Shown: positions 11,401-20,387, counted from the stretch's first letter. The stretch is 64,000 nt of DNA from Apoderus coryli (GCA_911728435.2 OU452207.1:13248182-13312181), one strand, 5' to 3'. Notes: generated by a model not told the origin, from the letters alone. A program made the numbers and translations.

Positions 11401-12685
11401 GAACAGGTCTAGGTTTGCAAAACACAGGTTCAATCGCATCATGTTTAAGGGAAATTGAAACGCAATCATATTTATATTTACCTATATCCTCTCTAAATAA
11501 CAATGAATATTTTTTTAATAGTTCATTTATTTTATTATTATCTGATATATTGTTAAGTAAATTGACTTTTACCTTAAATACATTGAGCCAATCTCTTCCC
11601 AGAATGTTCGGTCCTCCGTTATCGACAACATAAAATTTCATGTCATTTACTTTATTGTTATATTCAACCTTAGCTTTAAAATACCCCTCTGGCAAAAATG
11701 TCGATCCGTTATAACCTCTTAACATCGTATTATTACGATACAATATACAATTGGAAAAATTGTTTTTATACATCTCTTTGCTACAAGCTGAAATTGAAGC
11801 ACCACTATCAAATAAAAATTTAAACTTACTATCATTAATCATAATATCAATCAAAAATGGGTTTCCATCAACTACATTAAAATAATCTACAACATGTACC
11901 TCATTACAACAAAATAAATCCATATTTTCATCATGATATTCTAAACTTCCATTTTCAACATTGTTTACCTCATTATTTGCATGAATATTTTCTTCAATAT
12001 AGTTAAAATTTGCTTTATTTAATTTATTACATTTAGAACATACATAATTCTTATATTTACATGGATTTTTATGAAAATTACCGCAAATATTACACGAACT
12101 TACATTGTTTACATTCCTATTTCTTTCACCTCTGTTATGACATTGACGTCTCTCACCTGATTGACACATATTGTCGGCGCTGCCACTGCTCGAAATTCTC
12201 CGGGCAGCGGTGTTGCCATACGCCCCTCGATTTCTACCAAATCCATGACCATCTGATGAACGTTGCCGGTTGGTGTGTTGGACGTTGCCACTTCTATCAC
12301 CCTCTTCTGATCGTACTCGACTTTGACCTTTTGAATTCGCCATTACGAAATTCACTTTTGCCAAATTTTCAACTTTTTGAGCCAATGTTACGAGTTCGTC
12401 GAGACTTCTCGATTCTTCCTCCTCGCACAAGCGATCAAAAATCTTCCCAGGCATCATCCCTGTCACGAATTTGTCTTTTAAAGCCTTCGAGAGATCAGCA
12501 CCAAATTTACAGTTAATGGCGTAGCATCGAACAGTAGCATACCACTCACTAATGCTTTCATCCGTTTGCCGAAGTTCAAAAAACTTTCTTCTCTCGCGCC
12601 AGACACTAATTTGTATATTATACTGACTATCTAACATGCTACAAAGCTCAGCGTACGTTTTATTTTCGGTAACGTTGGATGACAC
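8417..12685 (-). CDS. Gypsy Gag-Pol polyprotein, main reading frame
   Basis: 1422 codons, uninterrupted. Order: rest of Gag (residues 1-190); a zinc knuckle CNICGNFHKNPC (198-209) with a second partial cysteine pair; aspartic protease DSGA (293-296); reverse transcriptase with KIDLQMAY (510-517) and FLDD (572-575); RNase H with TTDASG (719-724); integrase HHCC finger (H942, H945, C975, C978) and catalytic D1006, D1059, E1095 in the contexts YIDLL, SDNGPQF and GAAES; then a C-terminal tail of about 300 residues. All catalytic residues are present. The displayed start is a GTG, not the true start: homology-like Gag sequence continues upstream in another frame (12631-12858). Confidence 0.95.
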   Translation of the reverse strand: MSSNVTENKTYAELCSMLDSQYNIQISVWRERRKFFELRQTDESISEWYATVRCYAINCKFGADLSKALKDKFVTGMMPGKIFDRLCEEEESRSLDELVTLAQKVENLAKVNFVMANSKGQSRVRSEEGDRSGNVQHTNRQRSSDGHGFGRNRGAYGNTAARRISSSGSADNMCQSGERRQCHNRGERNRNVNNVSSCNICGNFHKNPCKYKNYVCSKCNKLNKANFNYIEENIHANNEVNNVENGSLEYHDENMDLFCCNEVHVVDYFNVVDGNPFLIDIMINDSKFKFLFDSGASISACSKEMYKNNFSNCILYRNNTMLRGYNGSTFLPEGYFKAKVEYNNKVNDMKFYVVDNGGPNILGRDWLNVFKVKVNLLNNISDNNKINELLKKYSLLFREDIGKYKYDCVSISLKHDAIEPVFCKPRPVPFAYKEAVENELSKLEAQGIITPIESSRWASPLVPVLKANGSIRLCGDYKVSINKHLKEFHYPLPRVSEVFAKLNGGVHFSKIDLQMAYIQIPVDQASSKLLTWSTHKGLYSVNRLPFGVTPASSLFQKIIEQLLQGIEGAVNFLDDIVVTGSTPEDHLRNLETVFSKLQEAGFTANKQKCEFFKEEIHYLGHRISKDGLRKTEEKVRSILEAPAPKNVSEVRSFLGMINYYSSYLPHLSDILGPIYDLLRKESKFIWSDRCENAFKKIKEVMASDRVLVHFNPDYPIVLTTDASGVGISATLSHLIEGKEKLIGCVSRRLMPAEIKYPTYQREALAIYWGCNKFFQYLCGNKFTLRTDNRVLLTLFGEHKAIPQMSSNRIQRWAAFLSMFEYQVKFIKGKNNTFADYFSRYPLKVGAISDEYSDKSKFMNFTETVTDWPIDNREIAEKTMLDTKLSKVLEFVANESWPQRAEDWLTPFYNRRREITVENNVLLWGHRIIVPEVLRKQLLRELHTGHFGMVRTKSLARSIIYWPGIDKDIENLIGSCQACLFNKQDPPKSQLTSWPIATKVFDRLYIDLLELKGKMYLIVVDSFSKWIEVAKMKKTTSFEVEKKLRKIFSMFGLPKTIVSDNGPQFVSEALSKFFKNNGVNHILTPPYHPQSNGAAESAVKIFKNKIKTAISDSRNAGTDITTLISRFLFVYRTTIHSITGKTPASLIFQRDIRTRWDLLRQDTTPDNTDTENQVTTRVEHLRQKQTSKYGGQQRDFKEGDEVLVRKYGTNEKSWVKARIRSKIGRSTYSCQVLSGPIWKRHRDQIRAVGSYFDNTQVSVSRDTGSIKTPNSISNDSDDYFVNLPVKGSQVSPQIVEVSEVRPESSDGLVINQNMTSNSGENASFSNCDISDVDITSNRKTVCKEGRKSDKDRGFSSTDSNKGDVLGEFSGSSYKGSGTTSISMNRGNDTNPTENTSSRRISKRPQYLNDYVVNTDLGQISDSE

Positions 12686-12858
12686 AAATTTTTAAGAAGC
12701 TTGTAAGTCGCAGTTCCTATAGAACTCAGTAAAACTGCAGTCTGATGTTTAGCTTCACTGACATTGTTTGCAACAAAATGCTGGTCCAAGCGCTCTCTGT
12801 ATATCTGCCACTCATCCGATTCAGGTGAAAATTCAATAAATTTCATACCTGACGCCAT
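12631..12858 (-). CDS. Gag N-terminus, shifted out of frame with gag-pol
   Basis: From an ATG at 12858 the frame encodes a typical Gypsy Gag start (FSPESDEWQIYRERLDQHF, then LLSSIGTATYKLLKNLCHPT) and runs out of frame about 60 codons in. Gag sequence then continues in the frame of the 1422-codon ORF at ENKTYAEL. The switch lies at about 12666-12669 and fits loss of one base. Its place inside a conserved block of Gag, far from the gag-pol boundary, argues against programmed frameshifting. With the LTRs identical it is either a very new mutation or a base-calling error. Confidence 0.85.
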   Translation of the reverse strand: MASGMKFIEFSPESDEWQIYRERLDQHFVANNVSEAKHQTAVLLSSIGTATYKLLKNLCHPTLPKIKRTLSFVAC

Positions 12859-12924
12859 GATTGATTTTTATAAACGGCACACGTGTTAAAACTTTTTTGC
12901 ACCTTATTTTATTCGCGTTTATTT

Positions 12925-12943
12925 TATTTCATCCTCATCGCCA
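12925..12943 (-). promoter_or_regulatory. Candidate primer binding site
   Basis: Two bases inside the 5' LTR, the minus strand reads TGGCGATGAGGATGAAAT. The leading TGG (complement of tRNA CCA) at this position is what a primer binding site requires. I could not assign the tRNA. Confidence 0.55.
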
Positions 12944-12945
12944 CT

Positions 12946-13156
12946 TGTTGTGTTTGTGGGTGAGAAATGATACGTCAAGTCCTTTTATTTAATAACTCTA
13001 TTATATAACTTTACTATAATGAAAGATTACAATAATTACTGTACAAGGAACTAGGAATATATAAACTTAACCCGTTGATGGCAAATTGTAGACTGGCCTG
13101 TCATTGGCCAAGGAATAGTTATTCTGCGATGGCATTGTTGCCACATCGACATAACA
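12946..13156 (-). repeat. 5' LTR of the Gypsy element
   Basis: Same length and, as read, same sequence as the LTR at 8038-8248. Followed on the right by the target duplication ATAAC. Confidence 0.93.
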
Positions 13157-13510
13157 ATAACCTTAATAATCTAAAGTGACAGTGCCATGAAAGCCGTCAG
13201 ATGGATGGATGTGATCAAATGTTTGTGAATAGCTCAAGAAGAATAGTTGATATCTCCCTCTGCGTCACACACTTAAATGAACTGTGTAGATATAATTAAA
13301 TTAATTGATTAAGTAGTGAAACCGCATTAAATCACAGTTGAAAAGTGCCTAGTTCCCGTGAGAAAAAAATAAATTTTCCATTTGTATTGTCGTGCGATCC
13401 ATCCTGGCAGCGGATTCGCAGATCGCTTACCCGAACTTTTGCCAATTTTGCAGCTTTTCGACGACAAAGACAGCGCTATCAGAATTTACACGGAAAGAAA
13501 TATGCGTGCA
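13157..13510 (+). repeat. Dispersed repeat copy B, right part
   Basis: After the target duplication the sequence matches 31512-31860: CTAAAGTGACAGTG, GTCAGATGGATGGATGTGAT, TTGATATCTCCCTCTGCGTC and a later TTCGACGACAAAGACAGC are shared. Function unknown; no coding capacity seen. Confidence 0.75.
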
Positions 13511-14028
13511 TTATTTCTACATACATTGGATAACGAAAATTGGATCTAAAACATTCGCAATTGCGACTTTTTTGTACATGTGCTTGTTTAAAAAACATCA
13601 AAACTTTTGTGTACATTGAATAGGATATTTTTTATTCATTTAAGTTAACAAAAAATGCACCACAGTGTGTACTTATTATTTATATACCAGTGTTTATATT
13701 TTATACATACATTTTCTCATAAAACTAATATAATTCTGTATTAAAAATGCAGAATTTGATGATATAGAAGTTATTACAACAATGCAAAAGTAAAAGTGGT
13801 GGTTAAAACAAACATAATATGGTGGTTGAAGTGTGCGCCCTTTTCTTTCTCGAAATACCTAACCATCATCTGTCTCTTTCGGTATTGCTCTAGGACCTCT
13901 GACCTTGGAAAAATTCGTTATTCTGTTATTTTACTGTACCTATCTACTACCTATTTGTAATGCATTATTTTTATTTGGTGTTCGTCTATCCAATTGATAA
14001 CAGGCAACCGCAATTATATTTAAAAAAA
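13511..14028. other. AT-rich spacer
   Basis: No gene or repeat match recognised. Short open frames here lack protein-like composition. Confidence 0.4.
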
Positions 14029-14789
14029 ATGGACGAATTTGAGAAAAATAAATTAAGTGAATGGGAGTTAACGTGTTTAGAACAAAGATTTGAAGGTAAG
14101 TTCAAATGATTTATACCTATTTAACTTAAATCAATGTAGGTAGATTTATGTATTAAAATTAGGGAATTCTAGCTTTTTGAGCAAACTCTGATTAATTCCG
14201 CTTCCCTCCACTATGTGTAGTGTCCTATTTGGTACTGAATTTATTAATCTGACATGAAAGTAATAGTAGGTAGGTATAAAAAATTACTATACCTACCTAC
14301 TATTATAGAGTATAGATAGAGTACAGAGTACCTACCTAATCGTCATTTTGAGGCTCGCAAAATAAATCAAAATCGCGTACGATTAAAGGTCATCAATTTA
14401 TTAGTTCTTCACACAAAATAAAAAGCAGGGTATGTTTAACAGCCAAAATTAAACCCTAAATATTCAACAGTTTCAATGTAATCTGTAAATCTGGCATCTC
14501 CCAAAGGACAAGATTATAGTAACTACATAGTACAAAAGAATGCAGAATCAGAATGCACCCAGTTAATGTTGTATCTATAGTGTCACGATCGTTGGTATTT
14601 ACATATTCAAAAAAGTAGTTTTAATTTCAATATCGAGCAAAACCTAATACTAGACATTTAATTTTAGAACATCAAATTGATAAAGAATCCTTTTAAACCC
14701 TGACTGAAGGTGATTTTCAAGAACTTGTCCCTGCTATTGGATTGAGAAAAAAATGTTTAAATAGATATATGGAAATTAGGTCAAACTCG
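14029..14789 (+). pseudogene. SAM-domain gene, first two exons, with an in-frame stop
   Basis: Exon 1 (14029-14095) starts ATG and ends at a good donor (GGTAAGT); exon 2 (14668-14789) follows a TTTTAG acceptor and ends at a GTAAGG donor. Both the phase (1) and the protein sense fit: residues WELTCLEQRF, then HQIDKESF, then LTEGDFQELVPAIGLRKKC, the helical pattern of a SAM domain with its LTExDxxxL and IGxRxK motifs. A TAA at 14694-14696 falls in the middle of the domain. No further exons are recognisable before the Tc1 relic. The arrangement resembles exons 1-2 of the minus-strand SAM gene at 20388-26714, so it may be a second, broken member of that family. Confidence 0.65.
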
Positions 14790-15429
14790 GTAAGGATATT
14801 TTTTAAATTTGCTAATTTGTATTAACCACTTAAGTAAACGAAATTTAAAAAATGTTTTACGTAAAATAATTAATATTACTTTTATTATTATGCTTATGAA
14901 ACGCTTAATAGAGAGAAACTCTATTCATTAGATTATTTATTAGATGTGTTATGCACCATGTTAACTACACGTTTCCTGTTGTGATTTCAAGTATTTGTTA
15001 TGTTTATTTCTACTTTTTTATGCATTAATAAATTTATTTGTCAAAATTATTGTGTATTTTTAATATCAAAGTTTGTACACATTTCCTACATAATCTTGTG
15101 TATTAATTCAGTACAAAAATTAGTATTGTTTTTGCACAATTAATGCATCAAACATAAATATTAGCTGTAACTAAAATCTACACTTTTTACAGTTTATGAC
15201 AATATTGTTGGGCATATAAAATATATTAAATATGTAATAAAAGTAATCACATGTGTACTAAAAAATGTTACAAATTCGGAATTTTTAGTTCATCGTTATG
15301 TGTAGAAAAAATGCACACTAATTGTACATAACATCTACATTTTTTGCAATTTAAGGCAAACCATTGGGTACTAGAAATATATTAATTGTGCATTTTTCAT
15401 CCATCACCGTGTGTTAAAATTAGGTCCAA
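14790..15429. other. AT-rich DNA, no gene recognised
   Basis: The stretch interrupts the Tc1 relic to its right and holds only low-complexity AT-rich sequence, with some similar short phrases (for example ATCTACA followed by TTTTT at about 15176 and 15331). Confidence 0.4.
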
Positions 15430-16146
15430 GTGTTTAAAAATAATGTGTTTTGGATCGTTATCCTATTAGAAAATAAAATGCAACGGCATTTCCCACTCTG
15501 CATAAGGCAACATTACATTTTGCATTAGATCTCTATAGACAAATCGATACATGGTGTCATTAATGAAGTTGAAAGGAACCACCCCATTCCATGAAAAACA
15601 ACCCCATGGAAAACACTGCCTTTACCTGGGGGTGTAACGTATTTTGTGATGAAACCTTGAATTGATTGGCCGTCTTATATTCATTCTATCAGAATTGAAA
15701 ATTTTATAACGCGTTTCATCGCTAAATAACACTTTTTCCCAATCATCTACTGTCCAATTTAAATGTCAACGTGCAAATTCAAGCCTAGCCACTCCATTTC
15801 TTACCGAAATAAGCGGCTTTTTAGCCGGGCGTCTACTAAATAACTTTGCGTCTACCAACCTTCTTTGAACTATCCGTGGGCTATCCTCAATTTCGGCAGA
15901 CATCCAAGGATCGTTTTGGGAAATTCTTTTAAGGTGTCTGTCTGTCGTAGTTGTTGTTTTTCCCGAGCTTGCCGATTTCGGTATATTCTCTAAATGTCCC
16001 CTTTCATTGTAACTTCAAATTATTTTGGATACGCTGTCTCTGGGTAAAAACAAATCACCTTGCAATTGGGCTTGTATTGTGCCTTACAAGTGTGCAATCA
16101 CTACTCTCTGTTTTAATTCTTTCGAAATTGGAATACCTCTTGGCAT
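15430..16146 (-). pseudogene. Tc1-like transposase, C-terminally truncated relic
   Basis: Read leftward from an ATG at 16146 the sequence gives a Tc1 N-terminus (MPRGIPISKELKQRVVIAHL), then TTTTTDRHLKRISQNDPWMS, an arginine-rich RRPAKKPLISVRN stretch, the first catalytic region (WEKVLFSDET) and, after frame changes, the second (DNDPKH) near 15460. Two adjacent codons just before the second aspartate, where the family has QQ, read TAA TAG, as expected from two C-to-T changes. Homology stops at about 15430, so the DDE third residue is lost. It lies just inside the right Tc1 terminus, in the normal relation of transposase start to inner repeat. Confidence 0.85.
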
Positions 16147-16250
16147 GATTAATCCAGCATAGAAATATTAATTAAACATAAAATAACTCAGCAAAAATAT
16201 TTTAACCTTTACTGTCACTAAAACCTTTCTTTTTTAGGCAAATATTAAAA

Positions 16251-16471
16251 TGTTGCTTTACTTTTGACGCATTACAATATTGTATTAAAAGTTTACGTCA
16301 ATATCAGTTCATATGTTTTGTTTGTTGGAAAAAGCTGTTGCCGTCGATAATAGCAGCCTACGTTGATATTTAAGACACGACGTATTTAAATACGATATCA
16401 TGCATTTAATATTATAAAATCGAAATTTGTCTAATTTTTCGAAAATGTTGCTCTACTTTTGTCCAATAGTG
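16251..16471 (-). repeat. Tc1-like transposon right end with inner and outer repeats
   Basis: The outer end (TGTTGCTCTACTTTTGTCCA at 16446-16465, ending 16471 before TA) is the reverse complement of the left end at 5724 with one mismatch over about 25 bases. The inner repeat (TGTTGCTTTACTTTTGACGC, 16251-16270) mirrors the left inner repeat at 5921-5940, again about 195 bp in. Confidence 0.75.
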
Positions 16472-16587
16472 TATATAATATAATTTTCTTTCGACCGTAC
16501 TTATAATAATATGGATTGTCTATTTAGGGTTAGCGGTCTGTTATACCTCAATAGGATCAATTAAAACTTCTCATTTAATCCAAAAAC

Positions 16588-16626
16588 CCTCTATATTTCG
16601 TTAAGATTCTTAACTTCATCAGGAGG
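16588..16626 (-). ncRNA. Hammerhead ribozyme, type I, Penelope-associated
   Basis: Minus strand: stem I CCUC, core CUGAUGA, stem II GUUAAG-AAU-CUUAAC (6 bp, perfect), core GAAA, stem III AUAU, cleavage base A, stem I return GAGG (4 bp, perfect). All invariant core positions are present. Stem III is a self-complementary tetramer, too short for a stable monomer, which suits the dimeric hammerheads known from Penelope-like elements. Confidence 0.8.
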
Positions 16627-16764
16627 AAAGGCTAAAACGTTACATAACACATTGTGAAACTTTATACAATAGAAACAAAGTACACACTTACATTCAGAGA
16701 ATTATCTAAAATAGTTAAAATGATTAAAACACATGAAGGAGACGAATACAGTTTTTTGTATATA

Positions 16765-17020
16765 TAGTAATTATTACAAAAAATAAAATAAAAACAAACT
16801 ACCACAACAATTTAAAACTTCTGAATAAAAATTAACATCGAATGTACGTTTGCCAAGAATTCGTTGTCACAAAATGGGTATAAAAAGTGCAATATGCATG
16901 AAAGGGATATCAACGATGGGCGACGACAAAAACTTACACATTAAATATTTAAAATCTAAAATTTGATATATAGGGAAGGATGAAAAAGATCTAGCAAACT
17001 CAGTTCAACAGGTTACAATA
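16765..17020 (-). repeat. Penelope terminal repeat, inverted copy
   Basis: Reverse complement of 19053-19306 over about 255 bp with scattered differences (for example shared AACCTGTTGAACTGAGTTTG and GTCGTCGCCCATCGTTGATA). Includes the final codons and stop of the element's ORF, showing that it is a tail in reverse rather than a simple TIR. Confidence 0.9.
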
Positions 17021-17945
17021 GTGTCACACCCGGTATATTGTAATAAAAATATTGCATCCGGTCGAACTAGCTATTTTACGCTGATTTAATAATTTATAAA
17101 AGTTCATCAAAGTTTATACAAGGTCATGACTTTTGCATCGGTATTGTATCTACTAGACAAAATTAGCTGACGGACATTTTTTCAAACAAGCGGTACGACG
17201 CTAGGAATAGACAATTTCATTGGTCTATATTCGTAAGAGTGGAAAACAGTAAAGTTATAAATATTGTTGTAACAGGAAGTTACGGGGGATTTTTTATTTG
17301 CACTTCGGTGTAATAAAGTTTGAAGAGAGTGGTTGAAGATTTGGCGGCTCGGACCATGAAGTCTCCCCGCGTTGGAGCACATATGTGTCCGAATGCTCCG
17401 CCAGGTTCTCTAACCACAAAACTCTCTTTTTTGGGGTTCTTGAGTAGCGTCTTAAAGTTTTACGGTTTGTCATCGTACTAGTATAATTATTATAATTCTG
17501 AACGTTTCTTTTTAAACTAACAAAAAAAGATCAGCTGTGTCGAGGATGATGTTTGAAATGTAAGTACCAATTTTTAATTATTAGAATGGATGATTTTGAA
17601 ACTTGTCCTTTTTCACTAAATTGATTTTCTTATATTTTAAATAGTTGATTTAATAAATAATAGTTAGTAAAATATATTTGACTTTTCTTTTTATTTTTAA
17701 ATAGTTTTCTTTTAATTTAATCAAATAACTATTAACTGAGAGACGCCGCTCAAATACAGACCGTCACTCGTTTACGAGGGAGAATCAATAAGATCCTCTT
17801 TCGTGAGCGTGATGTAAGTGGGCGATTCTCGCGTAGCTAAACAAGCCAAGCGAGTTAATTTTTAATTATCAATAGTTTTAATACTTATTCTTTTTCCCTT
17901 AAATTGATACTTATCTGATTCCTGATAGTTTATTGTGACAATAGG

Positions 17946-19073
17946 TTGAGGATAGCAAATTGCACTCCGTTATCCAAACAAAACTTTATGAAGCTGTTGA
18001 CATTTGTTTTTGATAGTTTTTCTTTTTCCTTTAATGGCAACTTTTACCAACAGGTGTTTGGCACCCCTATGGGCTCTCCTATCAGTCCGATATTGGCTCA
18101 AATTTTGATGGACTCTTTGCTTACAAAAATCGTAGAAAAGTTACCTTTTTCCCTTCCTTTTCTGTATAAGTGCGTTGATGATATTATAACGGCAGTGCCT
18201 AATGACAACTCCAATCTAACTTTAGACATTTTCAATTCTGTCAACCAACATACACAGTTCACCATAGAGACAGAAACTGACAACTCTGTCCCATTTTTAC
18301 ACACACTGGTAATAAGATCTGACAATAACAACATAAAGTTAGATTGGTATAACAAACCAACTTCATCTGGTAGATTTATAAATTTCTTCTCTAACCATCC
18401 GAAGAATCAGAAGTACAATACTGTCCTGGCTATGAGAAATCGGATAACCCACATTTCTGATCATGAATTTTTGCATAACAACCTCAAAAAACTTTTCCAC
18501 ATTTTTCTGAATAACGGTTATCCTAGAAAAATTCTGAGGCAACTAATATTCAACTCAAATTTTTTTGATGGGCCTACTGAACCTGTAAACAATAGTCTTT
18601 TTAAATACAAAAAATTGCTATATATTGAGAGCTTGTCTGATAACATCTTCAAATACACAAAGCAATTTCCGAACATAAAAATTGCTAAGTATAACACCCT
18701 GACAGTTAACAATTTGTTTACAAGACTAAAATATCCAACCCCGTTATTACATAGCAACAATATGGTTTACAAGATCCCGTGTCGCGATTGCAATGGTTGC
18801 CATATGGGTCAAAGCACTCAAAACCTTCAACAACGTATCACTCAACATAAAAGTGATACCAGAATTGGGAAACGATCTTGTGCTTTAGCTAATCATTCGC
18901 TCAACCTAGACCACCAGTTTGATTATGCTCAACCAGTAATTCTTGACAGAGAAAATAATCTCACAAAACGGTTGTTTTTGGAAACGATGCATATCAACAA
19001 AACTCCAAATGTAATAAATTCTAGATCGGATATCAGCCAACTAAGTGTGATCTATTGTAACCTGTTGAACTGA
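17946..19073 (+). CDS. Penelope-like reverse transcriptase and GIY-YIG endonuclease, 5'-truncated
   Basis: 375 residues, open throughout. The start lies inside the reverse transcriptase: GTPMGSPISPILA (39-51), then the catalytic CVDD at 76-79 (YVDD in most family members), SVPFLHT (114-120), and LDWYNKPTSSGR, the usual primer-grip and thumb wording of Penelope. A linker leads to the GIY-YIG nuclease: VYKIPC (274-279) and CHMGQS (285-290), then LQQRITQHKSD and a long C-terminal helix. The second tyrosine-isoleucine pair of GIY-YIG is replaced (HMG), so nuclease activity is doubtful. The N-terminal third of the RT is missing; the frame closes with a stop just upstream of 17919. Confidence 0.92.
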   Translation: MRIANCTPLSKQNFMKLLTFVFDSFSFSFNGNFYQQVFGTPMGSPISPILAQILMDSLLTKIVEKLPFSLPFLYKCVDDIITAVPNDNSNLTLDIFNSVNQHTQFTIETETDNSVPFLHTLVIRSDNNNIKLDWYNKPTSSGRFINFFSNHPKNQKYNTVLAMRNRITHISDHEFLHNNLKKLFHIFLNNGYPRKILRQLIFNSNFFDGPTEPVNNSLFKYKKLLYIESLSDNIFKYTKQFPNIKIAKYNTLTVNNLFTRLKYPTPLLHSNNMVYKIPCRDCNGCHMGQSTQNLQQRITQHKSDTRIGKRSCALANHSLNLDHQFDYAQPVILDRENNLTKRLFLETMHINKTPNVINSRSDISQLSVIYCNLLN

Positions 19074-19306
19074 GTTTGCTAGATCTTCATCATCCTTCCC
19101 TATATATCAAATTTTAGATTTTAAATATTTAATGTGTAAGTTTTTGTCGTCGCCCATCGTTGATATCCCTTTCATACATATTGAACTTTTTATACCCATT
19201 TTGTGACAACGAATTCTTGGCAAACGTACATTCGATGTTAATTTATATTCAGAAGTTTTAAATTGTTGTGGTAGTTAGTTTTTATTTATCTTTTTGTAAT
19301 AATTAC
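19053..19306 (+). repeat. Penelope terminal repeat, direct-orientation copy
   Basis: 3' end of the ORF and its UTR, mirrored at 16765-17020. The match ends at about 19306, where coding sequence of the neighbouring minus-strand gene begins, so this copy lacks the hammerhead region. Confidence 0.88.
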
Positions 19307-19307
19307 A

Positions 19308-20350
19308 CATTTTTTTAAATCTGAGGCATGAAACAAAACTGCCATAAAAATATTATTCAATTGTGACTGAAACATTGCAGGTAACGTAGCAACTGAGAAA
19401 TATACAGCTCCAAGTTTATGTATTCCAGCGTGTGAGCCTAAAGGGTTTCCAACTTCATATTCGTCAAAGTATACCAATAATGGAATTGTGTTAGGATTTA
19501 ATCCTTTTTCCATAAGTTTGTTTTCCCAAAACTGTGTTTGAACAATATTTGAAACACGATCGTTTGATTTTGTTTCTTTTAAATGTTTCATATACGACAT
19601 AGTTTCCTCAAATACCATGGGTAATTCAAAAAAATGTTTTAAAACTTCTTTAGGGGGTACATACTGTATTGAAATATTTTTTACAGAAACATTTTTTAGA
19701 GACTCCAATTTTTCACCAATTTTTAATTGCACTGGTTCTACAAAATACCCAGAACTTTTCAAAAATTTCATTCGTAGGTGTTCACTTTTAAACTCAGAAA
19801 AAACCTCGTAGAAATTTGTAAAACTTTGCATTAATATGCTGACATTTTCTCCTGATATTTTAAGTGAGGTTAAAAATTCACAGACAATTTGTTTAATAAT
19901 TTTCACGAATTCTAAAACAAACTCGCTCATGAAACTTTAAATGTTTTGCACGTCTTTCCTATTCAATGTTGTCTCCGCATACAGTTTAGAAAAAAAAGAA
20001 ACAATATTATTTTGAAAACTTTTGAAAAGTTCCTTATCATTAACATAAGGTTCATATTTTGTGTCTAATGGATTGTCAGAGTTTTTTAATTTTTGTTGGT
20101 CAGACCAAAACTGTTCATTAGTTGAATTTAACGACTTTTTAGGATTATATGTTGCGTTTTGTTTAATAACGTTAATTTTATGACTATCCAACTGTTTTAA
20201 ATATGAATTTAAATTAGGAAAGTGTCTACTACATTTACTTTGTCCACAATTAAACCTTGTATTATTTTTGCAACTATGAATTAATTTTAAATGTACTATA
20301 AAAGATTTTCTAATTTGGTACGTTTGGTTGGAAAATGCACACCTGAACAT
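19308..20350 (-). pseudogene. Zinc-finger protein of the NPLGS family, truncated, one stop codon
   Basis: From an ATG at 20350 the frame encodes two C2H2-like elements (FRCAF...FIVHLKLIH; FNCGQSKCSRHF...DSH), a linker, LYAETTLNRKDVQNI, then a TAA at 19937-19939; the same frame continues to about 19308 with VYFDEYEVGNPLGSHAG, HKLGAVYFSV, MFQSQLNNI and SDLKK. The DEYEV-NPLGS-HKLG block is a motif I recognise from large families of uncharacterised animal proteins that occur in many copies per genome. Sequence stops at the Penelope right end, so the C-terminus is lost. The ATG lies 37 bp behind the stop of the SAM-domain gene, same strand. Function unknown; a transposon-encoded protein is possible. 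Confidence 0.7.
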
Positions 20351-20387
20351 TATTAATGATTGTAGGCTAAATAATAATAGATCTTTA

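Larger units (their letters stand above)
8038..13156 (-). mobile_element. Young Ty3/Gypsy LTR retrotransposon, Mag-like
   Basis: Two 211-bp LTRs (8038-8248 and 12946-13156) begin TGTTGTG and end CATAACA. I found no difference between them on reading through both. They are flanked by the same pentamer, ATAAC, at 8033-8037 and 13157-13161, a 5-bp target duplication typical of Gypsy integration. The 5119-bp element is transcribed leftward and has one fused gag-pol frame in the order gag, protease, RT, RNase H, integrase. The RT and RNase H wording (for example YQREALAIYWG and the FADYFSRYPL end of RNase H) resembles the Mag clade. The only lesion seen is a frameshift early in gag. Identical LTRs imply very recent insertion. 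Confidence 0.95.
16560..19306 (+). mobile_element. Penelope-like element with inverted terminal copies
   Basis: The core is an RT plus GIY-YIG ORF (17946-19073). Its 3' tail (19053-19306, including the last codons) is present again as an inverted copy at 16765-17020 on the left. That left, minus-oriented copy continues to a hammerhead ribozyme at 16588-16626. Penelope-like elements are known to carry such terminal repeats in direct or inverted orientation and to encode hammerheads in them. Between 17021 and 17945 lies noncoding sequence with a GC-rich patch near 17350 and 17740-17860. The right end abuts a truncated gene (19308-20350). Confidence 0.8.

Noticed and set aside
12061..12516. 151-codon open frame on the plus strand inside the Gypsy gag region
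   Set aside because: Antisense to gag-pol, with no protein-like motifs; explained by the opposite-strand coding sequence.
12631..12700. Programmed ribosomal frameshift between two gag frames
   Set aside because: It falls inside a conserved block early in Gag, with no slippery site or pseudoknot evident; a one-base deletion explains it.
18098..18760. Minus-strand open frames over the Penelope ORF
   Set aside because: Antisense shadows of the reverse transcriptase.
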